NCBI RefSeq assembly: GCF_002101705.1
Contig: NZ_LQPC01000028.1
Location: 62,001-126,000 of the forward strand
DNA length: 64,000 nt
From: Mycolicibacterium iranicum
Lineage (GTDB): Bacteria; Actinomycetota; Actinomycetes; Mycobacteriales; Mycobacteriaceae
Reading direction: 5' to 3'
The notes under the pieces were generated by a model. It did not search any database. It had not been told where the DNA came from and was given only the letters and a program-made list of their open reading frames with translations. The translations under genes and the position numbers were made by a program. Numbering within the stretch: position 1 is the stretch's first letter; each line of letters opens with the position of its first letter. Shown here one piece after another: positions 37,275-47,842 of this stretch.

Positions 37275-37321
37275 TGTGGAGCCTAGGAGATTCGAACTCC
37301 TGACATCTGCCTTGCAAAGGC
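37275..37321 (-). repeat. attachment-site repeat, partial tRNA-Ala copy
   Basis: These 47 bases are identical to 39932-39978 (3' half of tRNA-Ala, from anticodon loop to just past the discriminator). Beyond base 37321 the match ends abruptly, so no functional tRNA can form here. It is the signature of integration at a tRNA 3' end. Confidence 0.9.
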
Positions 37322-37459
37322 GAATCCTCATGCAGTTCGGAGGTTTTCATCTCGTCGGACGTGCTGAGAGACTTAACCAGGGTTGACAGCAGTTATCTGT
37401 ACCTGTGGTCAAATTGTGGTCACTTGGTGGTCGGCAGGACTGTAGAAAATGCCGCTTCC

Positions 37460-37801
37460 CTAAGTTGCGAGTTCATCGGGCGACCAAGCCGCCGCCCGAA
37501 GTTCCTCAACAAGCGTGCGTGCTGCCTCCCAGGCGCTGGTCTCGCGGGCGCGGTACCGGTGCTTTTGTTGATCGGTCTTGTCTTCCACACGTACAAGGAG
37601 CCCACCGTTGCGGAGCTGAGTGAAAATTTCGTTGACCTGTTTGTCAGCCGCATCGCCGACCATCTTCGAAATCATCCGCGGATACACGTCCTGGGCGCCT
37701 TCTGCGAATGCTTCGGCGATGGCGGCCAGTACCTCCAGCTTGTGTTTGTTCCCAAGCAGTCCACGAGACACGCTTCGCAATGCCTCGTCGTCCACTATCA
37801 C
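37460..37801 (-). CDS. Winged-helix-like DNA-binding protein (island regulator)
   Basis: This 113-residue protein has a helix-turn-helix-type middle: KHKLEVLAAIAEAFAEGAQ, then YPRMISKMVGDAADKQVNEI as the likely recognition part. A wing-like GGLLVRVEDKTDQQKHRYRA follows. It resembles small ArsR/PadR-like regulators, but no metal ligands are seen. The start is GTG at 37801. An imperfect palindrome just upstream (37814-37847) is a likely autoregulatory site. It is divergent from the HIT gene, so it probably controls it too. Confidence 0.65.
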   Translation of the reverse strand: MIVDDEALRSVSRGLLGNKHKLEVLAAIAEAFAEGAQDVYPRMISKMVGDAADKQVNEIFTQLRNGGLLVRVEDKTDQQKHRYRARETSAWEAARTLVEELRAAAWSPDELAT

Positions 37802-37813
37802 CTCGCTACGATG

Positions 37814-37847
37814 TACGTGTTACGTAATAAGTTCAATGTAACGAGTA
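37814..37847. promoter_or_regulatory. Putative operator palindrome
   Basis: TACGTGTTAC at 37814-37823 and GTAACGAGTA at 37838-37847 form an imperfect inverted repeat (8 of 10 positions) with core GTTAC-N14-GTAAC. It lies 13 bases before the start of the winged-helix gene. Confidence 0.55.
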
Positions 37848-37922
37848 TGAGGCAAGCCGAAGGGAAGACGCCATCCCCTTTGGCTGTTACTTTTCGGAGG
37901 AACCGTTGACGACGACGACCTT

Positions 37923-37938
37923 TCGAACGTATGTTCGA
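37923..37938. promoter_or_regulatory. LexA/SOS box upstream of the HIT gene
   Basis: TCGAACGTATGTTCGA is a perfect palindrome of the mycobacterial LexA consensus TCGAAC-N4-GTTCGA. It ends 48 bases before the HIT ATG and immediately precedes a TAACAT -10-like element (37939-37944), as expected for a DNA-damage-induced promoter. Confidence 0.85.
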
Positions 37939-37986
37939 TAACATGGGCCTGGGGATCGTCGCGGGCAAGATGGGCTGGGGGAGAGC

Positions 37987-38475
37987 ATGACGCACGCATG
38001 GGGACAGGCCGGCGAGAACGTTGGCGGTGGCCTCATCCGAACGGAACAGGGGCTTCCCGGTTGCTCGACGTGTGGCTTCACCCTGTGGACTCCCGTGGCC
38101 GCGCTGAGTGTATCGCAGGCTGGGCTATATAACGATGCTCGCTTCCCCGGGCGTCTGATCGTCAGCCTTAACGAGCATGTCGAGCACTTTGACCAGGCAG
38201 ATCCGCACTTGTTGGCTTCGTTCATGTCTGACCTTCAAGAGGCGTCCCTGGTGCTGCGCAAGATGGCCAACGTCGAACGCGTCAATATCGCCATGCTTGG
38301 CAACAAGGCACCCCATCTGCATGCGCACGTAATCCCCCGACGAGTCGAAGACCACAACTACGGCCTTTCGCCGTGGGAAAACGCCGCACCGCATTCGAAA
38401 CTAACGTCGGCGGATCAAACAATCTTTGTCGATTTGCTCAAGCATGGATTTGCCGAAGTGCGTCGGACTACATAG
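37987..38475 (+). CDS. HIT family (histidine triad) hydrolase
   Basis: This 162-residue HIT protein has the triad HLHAHVIPR with His110, 112 and 114. A Cys pair (GCSTCG, residues 26-29) near the N terminus could bind zinc, as in some HIT branches. HIT enzymes cleave nucleoside-monophosphate bonds (AMP-amidates, adenylylated sugars, Ap4A-like). ATG at 37987 is supported by GGGGGAGAG. It follows a perfect SOS box, so damage-induced expression is likely. It is convergent with the nucleotidyltransferase, 11 bases apart. Confidence 0.82.
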   Translation: MTHAWGQAGENVGGGLIRTEQGLPGCSTCGFTLWTPVAALSVSQAGLYNDARFPGRLIVSLNEHVEHFDQADPHLLASFMSDLQEASLVLRKMANVERVNIAMLGNKAPHLHAHVIPRRVEDHNYGLSPWENAAPHSKLTSADQTIFVDLLKHGFAEVRRTT

Positions 38476-38486
38476 GCCGTTACCCG

Positions 38487-39515
38487 CTAAAGCAACAGGT
38501 AGTTGCGGGTCTTCTTTGCAACCTCAGGCCAGTCCAAGAACATGTATTCAAATGCTTCCTGCAGATCGCGTGCAGCGGCCCTGAGCTCGATGTAGCCGGG
38601 GTCATCTCGTCTTTTATCCCAAGGGATTTCCGCGAACTGCTGCCTCTTCTCGGCGCTGTCGGTGCGCTGTATGAACAGATCGATCGTCGAGAACACAGTG
38701 CGTACAGCGTCAAGAACGGCCCCTGGGGCACCCCGTGTCACCGCGGCTAGACGAGCCAGCGGCGGCGTTGCGTACAAATCCATGAGGTAGCTCTCCCACG
38801 GCTCCTCGTCGTCGCGGGGCGCAATTAAGGGAAGAATGGAACTGGCGATAAAATTTTTCCGGGTAGTTAAAAGTTTGAGGTAACGAAGGACGGCTTTGGG
38901 CTCCTGCCCGCCGACTGGCGCTTTTGCCTGATAGTCGACCGTTATTTGTCGCCAATAACGGAGCATGTCATTCAGAAGAAAGCGCGGGGGACTATCTCGG
39001 GGGACGTCGAATAAAGAGATATACCTCCCAAGCGTGCTGCCAACGATCTTTGAATGCAGCTCCTCATTCAGGAGGCTTATCGATTCTTGAATTATTTCCA
39101 TTCTGATGGTGTGTGTTGAATTTGTGTCGCCTTCGAGCCCAACCTGGTTGATGATGTCAAAAACACCTATCGCCCTGCCGAACAACCCGCTCGTACCTGG
39201 CTGTTTCGTACCAGTTCCGTCGGCTGCAGCTTCCTCTGCGACGACCCGCTTGACCACTTCCAAGAGGGCTCGCGGTGCTCCAGGATCATGAATTCCATTG
39301 ACAAGGACAAGGTAATCGACGTCACTCGCGGGGGTGTACTCCTGCCGAGCAAGCGAACCGAACGCCACGACATCCATGGCCCCGCCGGCGGAATCGAATC
39401 CGGACAGGGCAGTGCGCATTCGTTCCGCTGTGTTCTTCGAGCGGTGTATTGCTTCGGTCAAACCCGGAACAGAGCCCGCCAAGCCTAGCTCCGATATTGC
39501 CTCTGCAAGATCCAC
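38487..39515 (-). CDS. Nucleotidyltransferase (Pol-beta superfamily), island cargo
   Basis: This 342-residue protein carries the Pol-beta fold signature FGSLARQEYTPASDVDYLVL with Gly53-Ser54 and catalytic Asp65 and Asp67. A long alpha-helical C-terminal region follows (FLLNDMLRYWRQITVDYQAK, YLKLLTTRKNF). The layout resembles GlnD/GlnE-like or CBS-NTase-like protein/RNA nucleotidylating enzymes but is no exact match to a named family I recognise. GTG at 39515 follows AAGGGGG. Codon use includes more AT-rich codons than the core genes around it. Partner and target are unknown. Confidence 0.75.
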   Translation of the reverse strand: MDLAEAISELGLAGSVPGLTEAIHRSKNTAERMRTALSGFDSAGGAMDVVAFGSLARQEYTPASDVDYLVLVNGIHDPGAPRALLEVVKRVVAEEAAADGTGTKQPGTSGLFGRAIGVFDIINQVGLEGDTNSTHTIRMEIIQESISLLNEELHSKIVGSTLGRYISLFDVPRDSPPRFLLNDMLRYWRQITVDYQAKAPVGGQEPKAVLRYLKLLTTRKNFIASSILPLIAPRDDEEPWESYLMDLYATPPLARLAAVTRGAPGAVLDAVRTVFSTIDLFIQRTDSAEKRQQFAEIPWDKRRDDPGYIELRAAARDLQEAFEYMFLDWPEVAKKTRNYLLL

Positions 39516-39889
39516 ACTCGCCCCCTTTTACCCCGATTCAAGATTGCATTTATCCACGTGGTTATCAAGCGCCGATCCGGCCGTAGCGTGAACTCCGCCG
39601 GGTTACGGTGACGAGCAGCATGCAGAACCCCAAGCCGAAGGGTTTGAATTTCGTACAGACAGGCAGGCCCTATGCCTGCCTACGTGGCGACGGTGACGTC
39701 GTGGGGGTCCCCCCACCGTCGGTCAGCGTTGAGAGCCTCCTGGCAAAATGCCCTGCTGGTCTCGGTTGCTCACAGAAGATCGGCCGGGTGCATTATCGGC
39801 GGACGCTTACGTCTGGCCACCTTTCCGGCGGTGGCTTCGGTGGCAGTCTTGGCATCGTGGCAGGGCTTGCAGGCGGCCGCCTGAACACA
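39516..39889. other. Non-coding right part of the island
   Basis: No supportable gene is seen in these bases. They include the nucleotidyltransferase promoter (TTGATA and AATCTT, 17 bases apart, minus strand) and a DnaA-box-like TTATCCACG. A hairpin AGGCAGGC/GCCTGCCT lies at 39661-39681. The terminator of the tRNA-Ala transcript follows. Confidence 0.5.
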
Positions 39890-39924
39890 AAGCAGGCCAG
39901 ACAACATGGTTGTCTGGCCTGCTT
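39890..39924 (-). terminator. Terminator downstream of tRNA-Ala
   Basis: A 16-bp perfect stem (39890-39905 with 39909-39924) and a 3-base loop ATG lie 9 bases past the tRNA-Ala 3' end. On the minus strand the stem runs into TTTGTG. It probably ends the tRNA-Ile/tRNA-Ala transcript. Confidence 0.85.
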
Positions 39925-39931
39925 GTTGGTC

Positions 39932-39978
39932 TGTGGAGCCTAGGAGATTCGAACTCCTGACATCTGCCTTGCAAAGGC
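39932..39978 (-). repeat. attachment-site repeat inside intact tRNA-Ala
   Basis: The right-hand copy of the 47-bp direct repeat coincides with the 3' part of the complete tRNA-Ala. Its partner is at 37275-37321. Confidence 0.9.
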
Positions 39979-40006
39979 AGCGCTCTACCAACTGAGCTAA
40001 GGCCCC
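39934..40006 (-). tRNA. tRNA-Ala (anticodon TGC)
   Basis: This 73-nt tRNA on the minus strand has acceptor GGGGCCT paired with AGGCTCC, D-arm TAGCTCAGTTGG, anticodon loop TTTGCAA in stem CTGCC/GGCAG and T-loop GTTCGAATC. Discriminator A; CCA is not encoded. It is downstream of tRNA-Ile, as in other mycobacteria, and served as the island integration site. Confidence 0.96.
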
Positions 40007-40128
40007 TCGGGGGGAGGTGCGTCGGAAACTGTATGCCAGACCTCGGGTCCGTGCTGGGTTCGCCACACGGTCACCGCGGCGACGGCGGCGACACCCGCTG
40101 CGAGCAGAAGCACCAGCTTCATCGACAT
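39997..40128 (-). CDS. DLW-39-family-like micro-protein
   Basis: A 43-residue frame between tRNA-Ile and tRNA-Ala begins MSMKLVLLLAAGVAAVAAVT, a single hydrophobic helix. It continues VWRTQHGPEVWHTVSDAP, similar to the Trp-containing end of the small actinobacterial DLW-39 family found at this locus. GGAAAGG lies 4 bases before ATG 40128. The stop codon TAG lies inside the tRNA-Ala gene (bases 8-10), so coding and tRNA sequences overlap by 10 bases. Confidence 0.65.
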   Translation of the reverse strand: MSMKLVLLLAAGVAAVAAVTVWRTQHGPEVWHTVSDAPPPEGP

Positions 40129-40139
40129 GTACCTTTCCG

Positions 40140-40213
40140 TGGGGCTAGGAGGACTCGAACCTCCGACCTCTTCGTTATCAGCGAAGCGCTCTAACCGCCT
40201 GAGCTATAGCCCC
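40140..40213 (-). tRNA. tRNA-Ile (anticodon GAT)
   Basis: This 74-nt tRNA has acceptor GGGGCTA paired with TAGCCCC, D-arm TAGCTCAGGCGG, anticodon loop CTGATAA in stem TTCG/CGAA and T-loop GTTCGAGTC. Discriminator A; CCA is not encoded. It lies in the conserved gyrA, DUF3566, ileT, alaT order. Confidence 0.96.
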
Positions 40214-40283
40214 GTCAACCGCACGGGCCGAGCGACGAGATTACCGCACGCACAACCCGTTCCCAAACTCCGAAGCCGGGAGG

Positions 40284-41228
40284 TCAGTCCCGGTCGGCCA
40301 GAGTGACCTCGACACCGCCCACGAGGTCGGTGGTGAGGTTGTAGATGAACGCCCCGATCGTCGCCCCGGCAGTCATCAACACGATGTTCACCAAACCGAT
40401 CAGCGCGGCGCCACCGAAGATGGTTCCACTGGATACCAGCTCGCCACCGGAGCTGCCACTGGCGCTGGTCAGCAGGTCACCGACGTTGCTGTTGAGCTTG
40501 GTCCAAACACCCATGCCGCCGAGCACCAGGTACAGGAACGCGACGGCGATCATCCACACGAAGAACAGCACGACCGACAGCAGCAGCGAAACCTTCAGCG
40601 TGCTCCACGGGTCGACACGGCGGATCTGCATGCTCGCCCGCACCGGACCTTTGTGCTGCTGGCGGGTGCCCACCTGCACGGCCCGGTTCCCGGCCGCAGG
40701 CGTGCCCTTGACGGGCGGTTTCGCCGGCGGCTCGGTCTGCGGTCGCTCCACCGGCTTGCGCTGCTGCTGCGGCGGGCGCGGGACCGGCCCGGAAAGATCA
40801 GGGATCTCGCTGGCATACGCGCCCGCCTGGTCGGGCCTGGCTGCGCTCTGGTCGGGCCTGGCGCCGACCTCGGGACGGTTGCCCTCGGTGCGGACGATGT
40901 CGGTGCGTTCGTTGCGTGGCGACGGCTCCGGGCGGGGCCCAGACTCCTTGCGGGGAGTCTGCTCGGTCTCGGGCGCTGGTGCCGAGCCGCCTGCCATGAA
41001 GCGATTCAGCCTGGCATCAAGACCGGCCGGACTATTGCCTCGCGATCCGTCCGGGCGCGGTGCTTCCTGCGTCGGTTGCTGCTGCCTGGCGCGTGCCGCC
41101 GGACCCCGCTGCCACGGGGGCAGGTCGCCGGGGTCGGCGGTGTGGGCCGCTCGTGAGCCGCCGTCGGGTCCGGCGCCACCGGATCCTTCACCCGCCCGCG
41201 CGGGTCCCGGCTCATTCGGTGAGCTCAC
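40284..41228 (-). CDS. DUF3566 domain-containing membrane protein (Rv0007-type)
   Basis: This 314-residue protein has a long disordered N-terminal region rich in Pro, Arg, Gly and Gln (residues 1-200). Two membrane helices ([20 protein letters not shown] and [20 protein letters not shown]) in the DUF3566 domain are followed by [17 protein letters not shown] at 41228 is directly adjacent to the gyrA stop with no gap, so it is translated with gyrBA. It matches Rv0007 in place and architecture. The function is unknown. Confidence 0.9.
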   Translation of the reverse strand: MSSPNEPGPARAGEGSGGAGPDGGSRAAHTADPGDLPPWQRGPAARARQQQPTQEAPRPDGSRGNSPAGLDARLNRFMAGGSAPAPETEQTPRKESGPRPEPSPRNERTDIVRTEGNRPEVGARPDQSAARPDQAGAYASEIPDLSGPVPRPPQQQRKPVERPQTEPPAKPPVKGTPAAGNRAVQVGTRQQHKGPVRASMQIRRVDPWSTLKVSLLLSVVLFFVWMIAVAFLYLVLGGMGVWTKLNSNVGDLLTSASGSSGGELVSSGTIFGGAALIGLVNIVLMTAGATIGAFIYNLTTDLVGGVEVTLADRD

Positions 41229-44200
41229 CTACGACTCCTCACTCGATTCCTCGTTCTCTGCAGCAGCGTCGACATCGGTGTTGACCTCATCCGTGCTGTC
41301 GCCGGCTTCAGCGTTGCGTGCGATCGCGATCAGTGTGTCGCCCTCGCCCAGGTTCATCAACCGAACGCCCTTCGTCTGGCGTCCGGCCTTGCGTACCTGC
41401 CGGGCAGCCGTCCTGATGACACCGCCGCCCGAGGTGATGGCGTACAGCTCGGTGTCGTCGTCGACGATCAGCGCTCCGACCAGCGTGCCACGGCGCTTGT
41501 CGAATTGAATCGTCAGTACGCCCTTGCCGCCCCGGCCCTGTACGGGGTACTCCTCGATCGCAGTGCGCTTGGCATAGCCGCCAGATGTCGCAACCAGCAG
41601 ATACGTGTCCTCGCGCACCACGTTGAGGGACAGCAGCGCGTCGTCGGCGTTGAAGCGCATGCCCTGCACGCCCGAGGTGGCGCGACCCATGGGGCGCAGC
41701 GCCTCGTCGGTCGCGGAGAAGCGGATCGACTGACCGTTCGCCGAAACCAGCAGCAGATCGTCCTCGGCGGAGCACAGCACCGCGCCGACGAGTTCGTCGC
41801 CGTCGCGCAGGTTGACCGCGACGATGCCGCCGGAGCGGTTGGAGTCGAAGTCCACGAGGCGGGACTTCTTCACCAGACCGTTGCGGGTCGCCAGCACCAG
41901 GTACGGCGCGTCCTCGTAGCCCTTGATCTGGATGACCTGGGCGATTCGTTCCTCGGGCTGGAAGGCCAACAGGTTCGCCACGTGCTGTCCGCGCGCCGTG
42001 CGGGACGCCTCGGGCAGGTCATAGGCCTTCGCCCGGTAGACGCGCCCCTGTGTGGTGAAGAACAGGATCCAGTCGTGGGTGGAACAGACGAAGAAGTGGT
42101 TGACGATGTCGTCCTGCTTGAGCCCGGCACCCTGGACGCCCTTCCCGCCGCGCTTTTGGCTGCGGTACAGGTCGGTCTTGGTGCGCTTGGCGTAGCCGGT
42201 CTCGGTGATCGTAACGACGACGTCCTCGCGTGCGATCAGATCTTCGTCGGCCACCTCACCGTCGGCGGCGATGATCCGGGTCCGCCGGTCGTCGCCGTAC
42301 TTGTCGACGATCTCCTTGAGTTCGTCGTGCACGATCGCCCGCTGCCGTTCCGGCTTGGCGAGGATGTCCTCGAGGTCGGCGATCTCGGCTTCGATCTTGG
42401 CAAGGTCGTCGATGATGCGCTGACGCTCCAGGGCGGCGAGACGACGCAACTGCATGTCGAGGATCGCCTGGGCCTGGATCTCGTCGATGTCGAGCAACTC
42501 GATCAGGCCGCTGCGCGCGATCTCGACGGTTTGCGACGCCCGGATCAACGCGATCACTTCGTCGAGCGCGTCGAGGGCTTTCACCAGACCGCGCAGGATG
42601 TGAGCGCGTTCGTTGGCTTTGCGCAGACGGTAGGTGGTCCGCCGGATGATGACGTCGAGCTGATGGTTGACGTAGTGACGAATCAGCTGGTCGAGGCGCA
42701 ACGTGCGCGGCACCCCGTCGACGATCGCCAACATGTTGGCGCCGAAGCTGGTCTGCAGCTGAGTGTGCTTGTAGAGGTTGTTCAGCACCACCTTGGCCAC
42801 GGCGTCGCGCTTGATCTCGACGACGATCCGCAGCCCGACTCGGTCGCTGGACTGGTCCTCGATGTTCGAGATGCCGGTCAGCTTGCCGTCGCGGACCTGC
42901 TCGGCGATCGACGTGATGAAGTTGTCGTGGTTGACCTGGTACGGCAATTCGGTGATGACCAGCGAGGTGCGGCCGCGCGAATCTTCCTCGATCTCGACGA
43001 CACCACGCATGCGGATGGACCCGCGCCCGGTGGTGTACGTGTCCGTAATCCCTTGGCCGCCAACGATCAGACCGTGGGTGGGGAAGTCCGGGCCCTTGAC
43101 GCGCTCACAGACCGCCTCGAGCGTGGCCTCCTCGTCGGCCTCATGGTTGTCGAGGCACCAGTAGACGGCCTCCGCGAGCTCCCGCAGATTGTGCGGAGGC
43201 ATGTTGGTGGCCATACCGACGGCGATGCCGCCCGAGCCGTTGGCGAGCAGGTTCGGGAAGCGGCTCGGCAGAACCGTCGGCTCCTGCACCCGGCCGTCGT
43301 AATTCGGGATGAAATCGACTGTCTCCTCGTCGATTTCACGCAGCATCTCCATAGCCAGGGGAGTGAGCCGCGCCTCTGTGTTGTGGCTGACGAATCCGTT
43401 CGTGATGAAGGAATGGTCATCAGTGTCCACGCGAAGGCTGTAGACGGGCCGCACGCCGGCTGCTGTCACCGAGCTGACGCTCGCGTAGTAGAAGCGGCCG
43501 TCGGTGAGTTCTGTCGCGATAGCACGCACATCGGGGTGGGCGATGTGGCTCAGGATCTCTTCACCGTCGCGCCGCCACCGCGACAGCCTGTCTATGTTGT
43601 GCTTGCGCAACCACTCCTTGTCAATCCAGCGACCGCCACTCTCCGAACGAATGAACGCAGCCAGGCCCGGAACTTGGTCCCCGTCAAGGCCCGCAGCCCG
43701 TTCCGGGAGAGCAGCCAGCAGACCGAGTAGTTTGCGCTGCTTGGCGCCTCCGAACCCAACCCGTGCGCTGAAATCTTCGGCGTGGGCTCGGTTTGTGATG
43801 ACGACTTTGTGCTCTCCGGTTGCGTGCAGATATCGCCGGGAGATCACACCGAATTCCAGCAGCATTTGTTGGACGTCCTTTGCCAACTGACCGCTGCGCG
43901 TCGAATAGGAGACCTGGATCGTATTGCGTGGCAATGCCGAACATGAGCCGTCACCCTCGAAGAGGGCTTGGAGGAAGGCCCTCTTCACAGCGGCCGCCGA
44001 ATTCCACAGCCAGTCAGGTACGGCCTTTGCGGCCGACCGCTGGCCAATGAGACCAGCCAGACGGCTTCGCCGTAACGCCGCAAGATTGTGGACATCCAAC
44101 TCAAGCAAATTGGAGCCCGATGCGATCTGCCGTTCGTAGATGTAACACGTCCCGCCAACCACCGACTCGTAGGCGGCGGCAACCATGTTGAAGTAATCAC

Positions 44201-45032
44201 GGTCAAGGTTGTTAAAACCTGCCCGAGTTTCGCTGACAAATCCTTCGCTGATGAACGCCCCGAGCAGCAGCGCCTCCATGACGTCGTGCCATTCCGCCGG
44301 TCCAAACTCAACCGGTGGTGTCCGCTGGAGAACGACGCGATCCTGAGGACGAATTTCTTCGATCAGTTTCCACAAGAGCGTCGGGACGCCGCCGACATCG
44401 ACCAGACACAGAAGTGGGTGGTTCGCCGTACCCGTGACCTCAAAGCCCTCCGCAGTTCGCACCGTGAAGGTCTCGTGGGCGCCTGAGTGGAACAACACGT
44501 CGGCCAGCACGGGGTTGCCGTGCCTGTCGAGGACCTTGAGTTCAATTTGGTTGTCTGAGTTCGGTCTCGCGCTTTGAACTACGTCGCTGATGCGCACCGA
44601 CTGGCCGAACGGCAATCGGACCATCGCATCACCGGTCACGCAGTACCTCATCGCGGCCGGCGGATCGTTACCCGGCGAGCCGAAGTTGCCCTGGCCGTCG
44701 ACCAGCGGGTAGCGCAGCGACCACGGCTGGGCCATCCGGACCAAAGTGTCGTAGATCGACGAGTCGCCGTGCGGGTGATAGTTACCCATCGTCTCGGCAA
44801 CGGAGCGCGCCGACTTTGCGTGCCCGCGGTCTGGCCGGAAGCCCGAGTCGAACATCGCGTAGAGCACGCGGCGGTGCACCGGCTTGAGACCATCGCGGAC
44901 TTCGGGAAGTGCGCGGCCGACGATGACGCTCATGGCGTAATCGATGTAGCTGCGCTGCATCTCCTGCTGGATGTCGACCGGTTCGATCCGGTCGCCGGAC
45001 TCCCCGGCCGGGGGCAACGTGGTATCAGTCAT
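41229..45032 (-). CDS. gyrA: DNA gyrase subunit A precursor containing an intein
   Basis: The 1267-residue precursor is GyrA (846 residues after splicing) plus a 421-residue intein. The extein has the winged-helix/tower domain ([40 protein letters not shown]) and active-site Tyr130 in AAMRY, which joins TEARL after splicing. A C-terminal beta-pinwheel follows with the GyrA box QKRGGKG. It breaks and passes DNA with GyrB to introduce negative supercoils. Splicing must succeed for viability because the intein splits the residue next to the catalytic tyrosine. It lies 19 bases downstream of gyrB. Confidence 0.97.
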   Translation of the reverse strand: MTDTTLPPAGESGDRIEPVDIQQEMQRSYIDYAMSVIVGRALPEVRDGLKPVHRRVLYAMFDSGFRPDRGHAKSARSVAETMGNYHPHGDSSIYDTLVRMAQPWSLRYPLVDGQGNFGSPGNDPPAAMRYCVTGDAMVRLPFGQSVRISDVVQSARPNSDNQIELKVLDRHGNPVLADVLFHSGAHETFTVRTAEGFEVTGTANHPLLCLVDVGGVPTLLWKLIEEIRPQDRVVLQRTPPVEFGPAEWHDVMEALLLGAFISEGFVSETRAGFNNLDRDYFNMVAAAYESVVGGTCYIYERQIASGSNLLELDVHNLAALRRSRLAGLIGQRSAAKAVPDWLWNSAAAVKRAFLQALFEGDGSCSALPRNTIQVSYSTRSGQLAKDVQQMLLEFGVISRRYLHATGEHKVVITNRAHAEDFSARVGFGGAKQRKLLGLLAALPERAAGLDGDQVPGLAAFIRSESGGRWIDKEWLRKHNIDRLSRWRRDGEEILSHIAHPDVRAIATELTDGRFYYASVSSVTAAGVRPVYSLRVDTDDHSFITNGFVSHNTEARLTPLAMEMLREIDEETVDFIPNYDGRVQEPTVLPSRFPNLLANGSGGIAVGMATNMPPHNLRELAEAVYWCLDNHEADEEATLEAVCERVKGPDFPTHGLIVGGQGITDTYTTGRGSIRMRGVVEIEEDSRGRTSLVITELPYQVNHDNFITSIAEQVRDGKLTGISNIEDQSSDRVGLRIVVEIKRDAVAKVVLNNLYKHTQLQTSFGANMLAIVDGVPRTLRLDQLIRHYVNHQLDVIIRRTTYRLRKANERAHILRGLVKALDALDEVIALIRASQTVEIARSGLIELLDIDEIQAQAILDMQLRRLAALERQRIIDDLAKIEAEIADLEDILAKPERQRAIVHDELKEIVDKYGDDRRTRIIAADGEVADEDLIAREDVVVTITETGYAKRTKTDLYRSQKRGGKGVQGAGLKQDDIVNHFFVCSTHDWILFFTTQGRVYRAKAYDLPEASRTARGQHVANLLAFQPEERIAQVIQIKGYEDAPYLVLATRNGLVKKSRLVDFDSNRSGGIVAVNLRDGDELVGAVLCSAEDDLLLVSANGQSIRFSATDEALRPMGRATSGVQGMRFNADDALLSLNVVREDTYLLVATSGGYAKRTAIEEYPVQGRGGKGVLTIQFDKRRGTLVGALIVDDDTELYAITSGGGVIRTAARQVRKAGRQTKGVRLMNLGEGDTLIAIARNAEAGDSTDEVNTDVDAAAENEESSEES
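43380..44642 (-). other. GyrA intein with LAGLIDADG homing endonuclease
   Basis: A 421-residue in-frame insertion follows Tyr130 of GyrA. Splicing motifs are block A CVTGDAMV (Cys1), block B GTANHPLL (His), block [14 protein letters not shown] and block [11 protein letters not shown] with terminal Asn, then extein Thr. LAGLIDADG motifs are [10 protein letters not shown] (about 125-134) and LQALFEGDG (about 224-232), both with acidic residues kept, so the endonuclease may be active. The position is the known mycobacterial GyrA intein site; length is close to the M. leprae full-length form, unlike the 198-residue M. xenopi mini-intein. Confidence 0.97.
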
Positions 45033-45051
45033 GAAGTTTTCCTATGCCTTA

Positions 45052-47139
<2,088 letters not shown>

Positions 47140-47284
47140 TCACCGACACAGTCTACCTATACCTACTGTCAGGACCCATTCTGCAACGGCGTTTCCAGAT
47201 ACCTAATCGCGCCGTGCGCGGAATTTCTCGAATGAAGCTAGGTCTTGACGGCGACGAAACGACCCCGTCGTGTCCTGGCGGCTC

Positions 47285-47842
47285 TCAGCCGTAGGTGTCT
47301 CGCGGGCCGCGGCCCGGCACGCTGCGGGGGCCTTTCCGCCAGGACGGACCCACCGGACCGACGATCTTCAACGACTTCACCACACCGTCCCCGACCGCCG
47401 CGGCGATCTTGGCGAGAATCTGTGCCTGCACCATCCGCAACTGGGTCGCCCACGCCGTCGATTCGGCGGAAATCGTCAGAACGCCTTCGTGCAGAGCTGT
47501 CGGTTCAGCGTGGGCCGCTATCTGGTCCCCGACGACCCCGCGCCACCTGCCGAAGACAGCGCCCTCGGCGACACGACCCGACCAACCGCGCGTTTTCGCC
47601 ACCTCGTTGGTCAGAGATCCCAATAGCTGGGGATCACGGCTGTCCGGACCCGGGCCCGACCACCGCCGCCTACCGGAGCCTGCCACTCGCCGCTGTTCGG
47701 GCGCGTGCCTGCCGCGGCCGACATTCTTTCCCTGCTGACGGGCTGCGCCCCGAGCTTCCTCGAGGGTGCGGCGCACCAGGTCCATACCTTTGAGGCCCTC
47801 CAGATGAGGCGGTGGCCTCAATTCGTCGTCGTCATTCGTCAT
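47285..47842 (-). CDS. dciA: DciA-type DUF721 protein (helicase loader/operator)
   Basis: This 185-residue protein has a disordered basic N-terminal part. The DUF721 domain follows from about residue 85 ([21 protein letters not shown], then [19 protein letters not shown]). It matches Rv0004 in place and size. In M. tuberculosis this family (DciA) interacts with the DnaB helicase and supports replication, replacing DnaC/DnaI-type loaders. It overlaps recF by 4 bases and precedes gyrB. Confidence 0.93.
   Translation of the reverse strand: MTNDDDELRPPPHLEGLKGMDLVRRTLEEARGAARQQGKNVGRGRHAPEQRRVAGSGRRRWSGPGPDSRDPQLLGSLTNEVAKTRGWSGRVAEGAVFGRWRGVVGDQIAAHAEPTALHEGVLTISAESTAWATQLRMVQAQILAKIAAAVGDGVVKSLKIVGPVGPSWRKGPRSVPGRGPRDTYG

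Larger units (their letters stand above)
37275..39978. mobile_element. Small tRNA-Ala-associated genomic island
   Basis: A 2.66-kb segment lies between two exact 47-bp direct repeats, the distal one inside an intact tRNA-Ala. It holds three genes absent from this position in other mycobacteria, with lower local GC in the nucleotidyltransferase gene. No integrase, transposase or phage structural gene is present. It is probably a satellite or a deletion remnant of a larger integrative element. Cargo: winged-helix regulator, HIT hydrolase, nucleotidyltransferase. Confidence 0.8.

Noticed and set aside
37281..37330. A second functional tRNA gene left of the island
   Set aside because: Only the 3' part of tRNA-Ala is present; D-arm and 5' acceptor are missing, so it is an attachment-site copy.
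41505..43730. 741-codon plus-strand frame opposite gyrA
   Set aside because: Shadow of gyrA; composition is dominated by Val, Asp, Leu and Gly with no recognisable domain.
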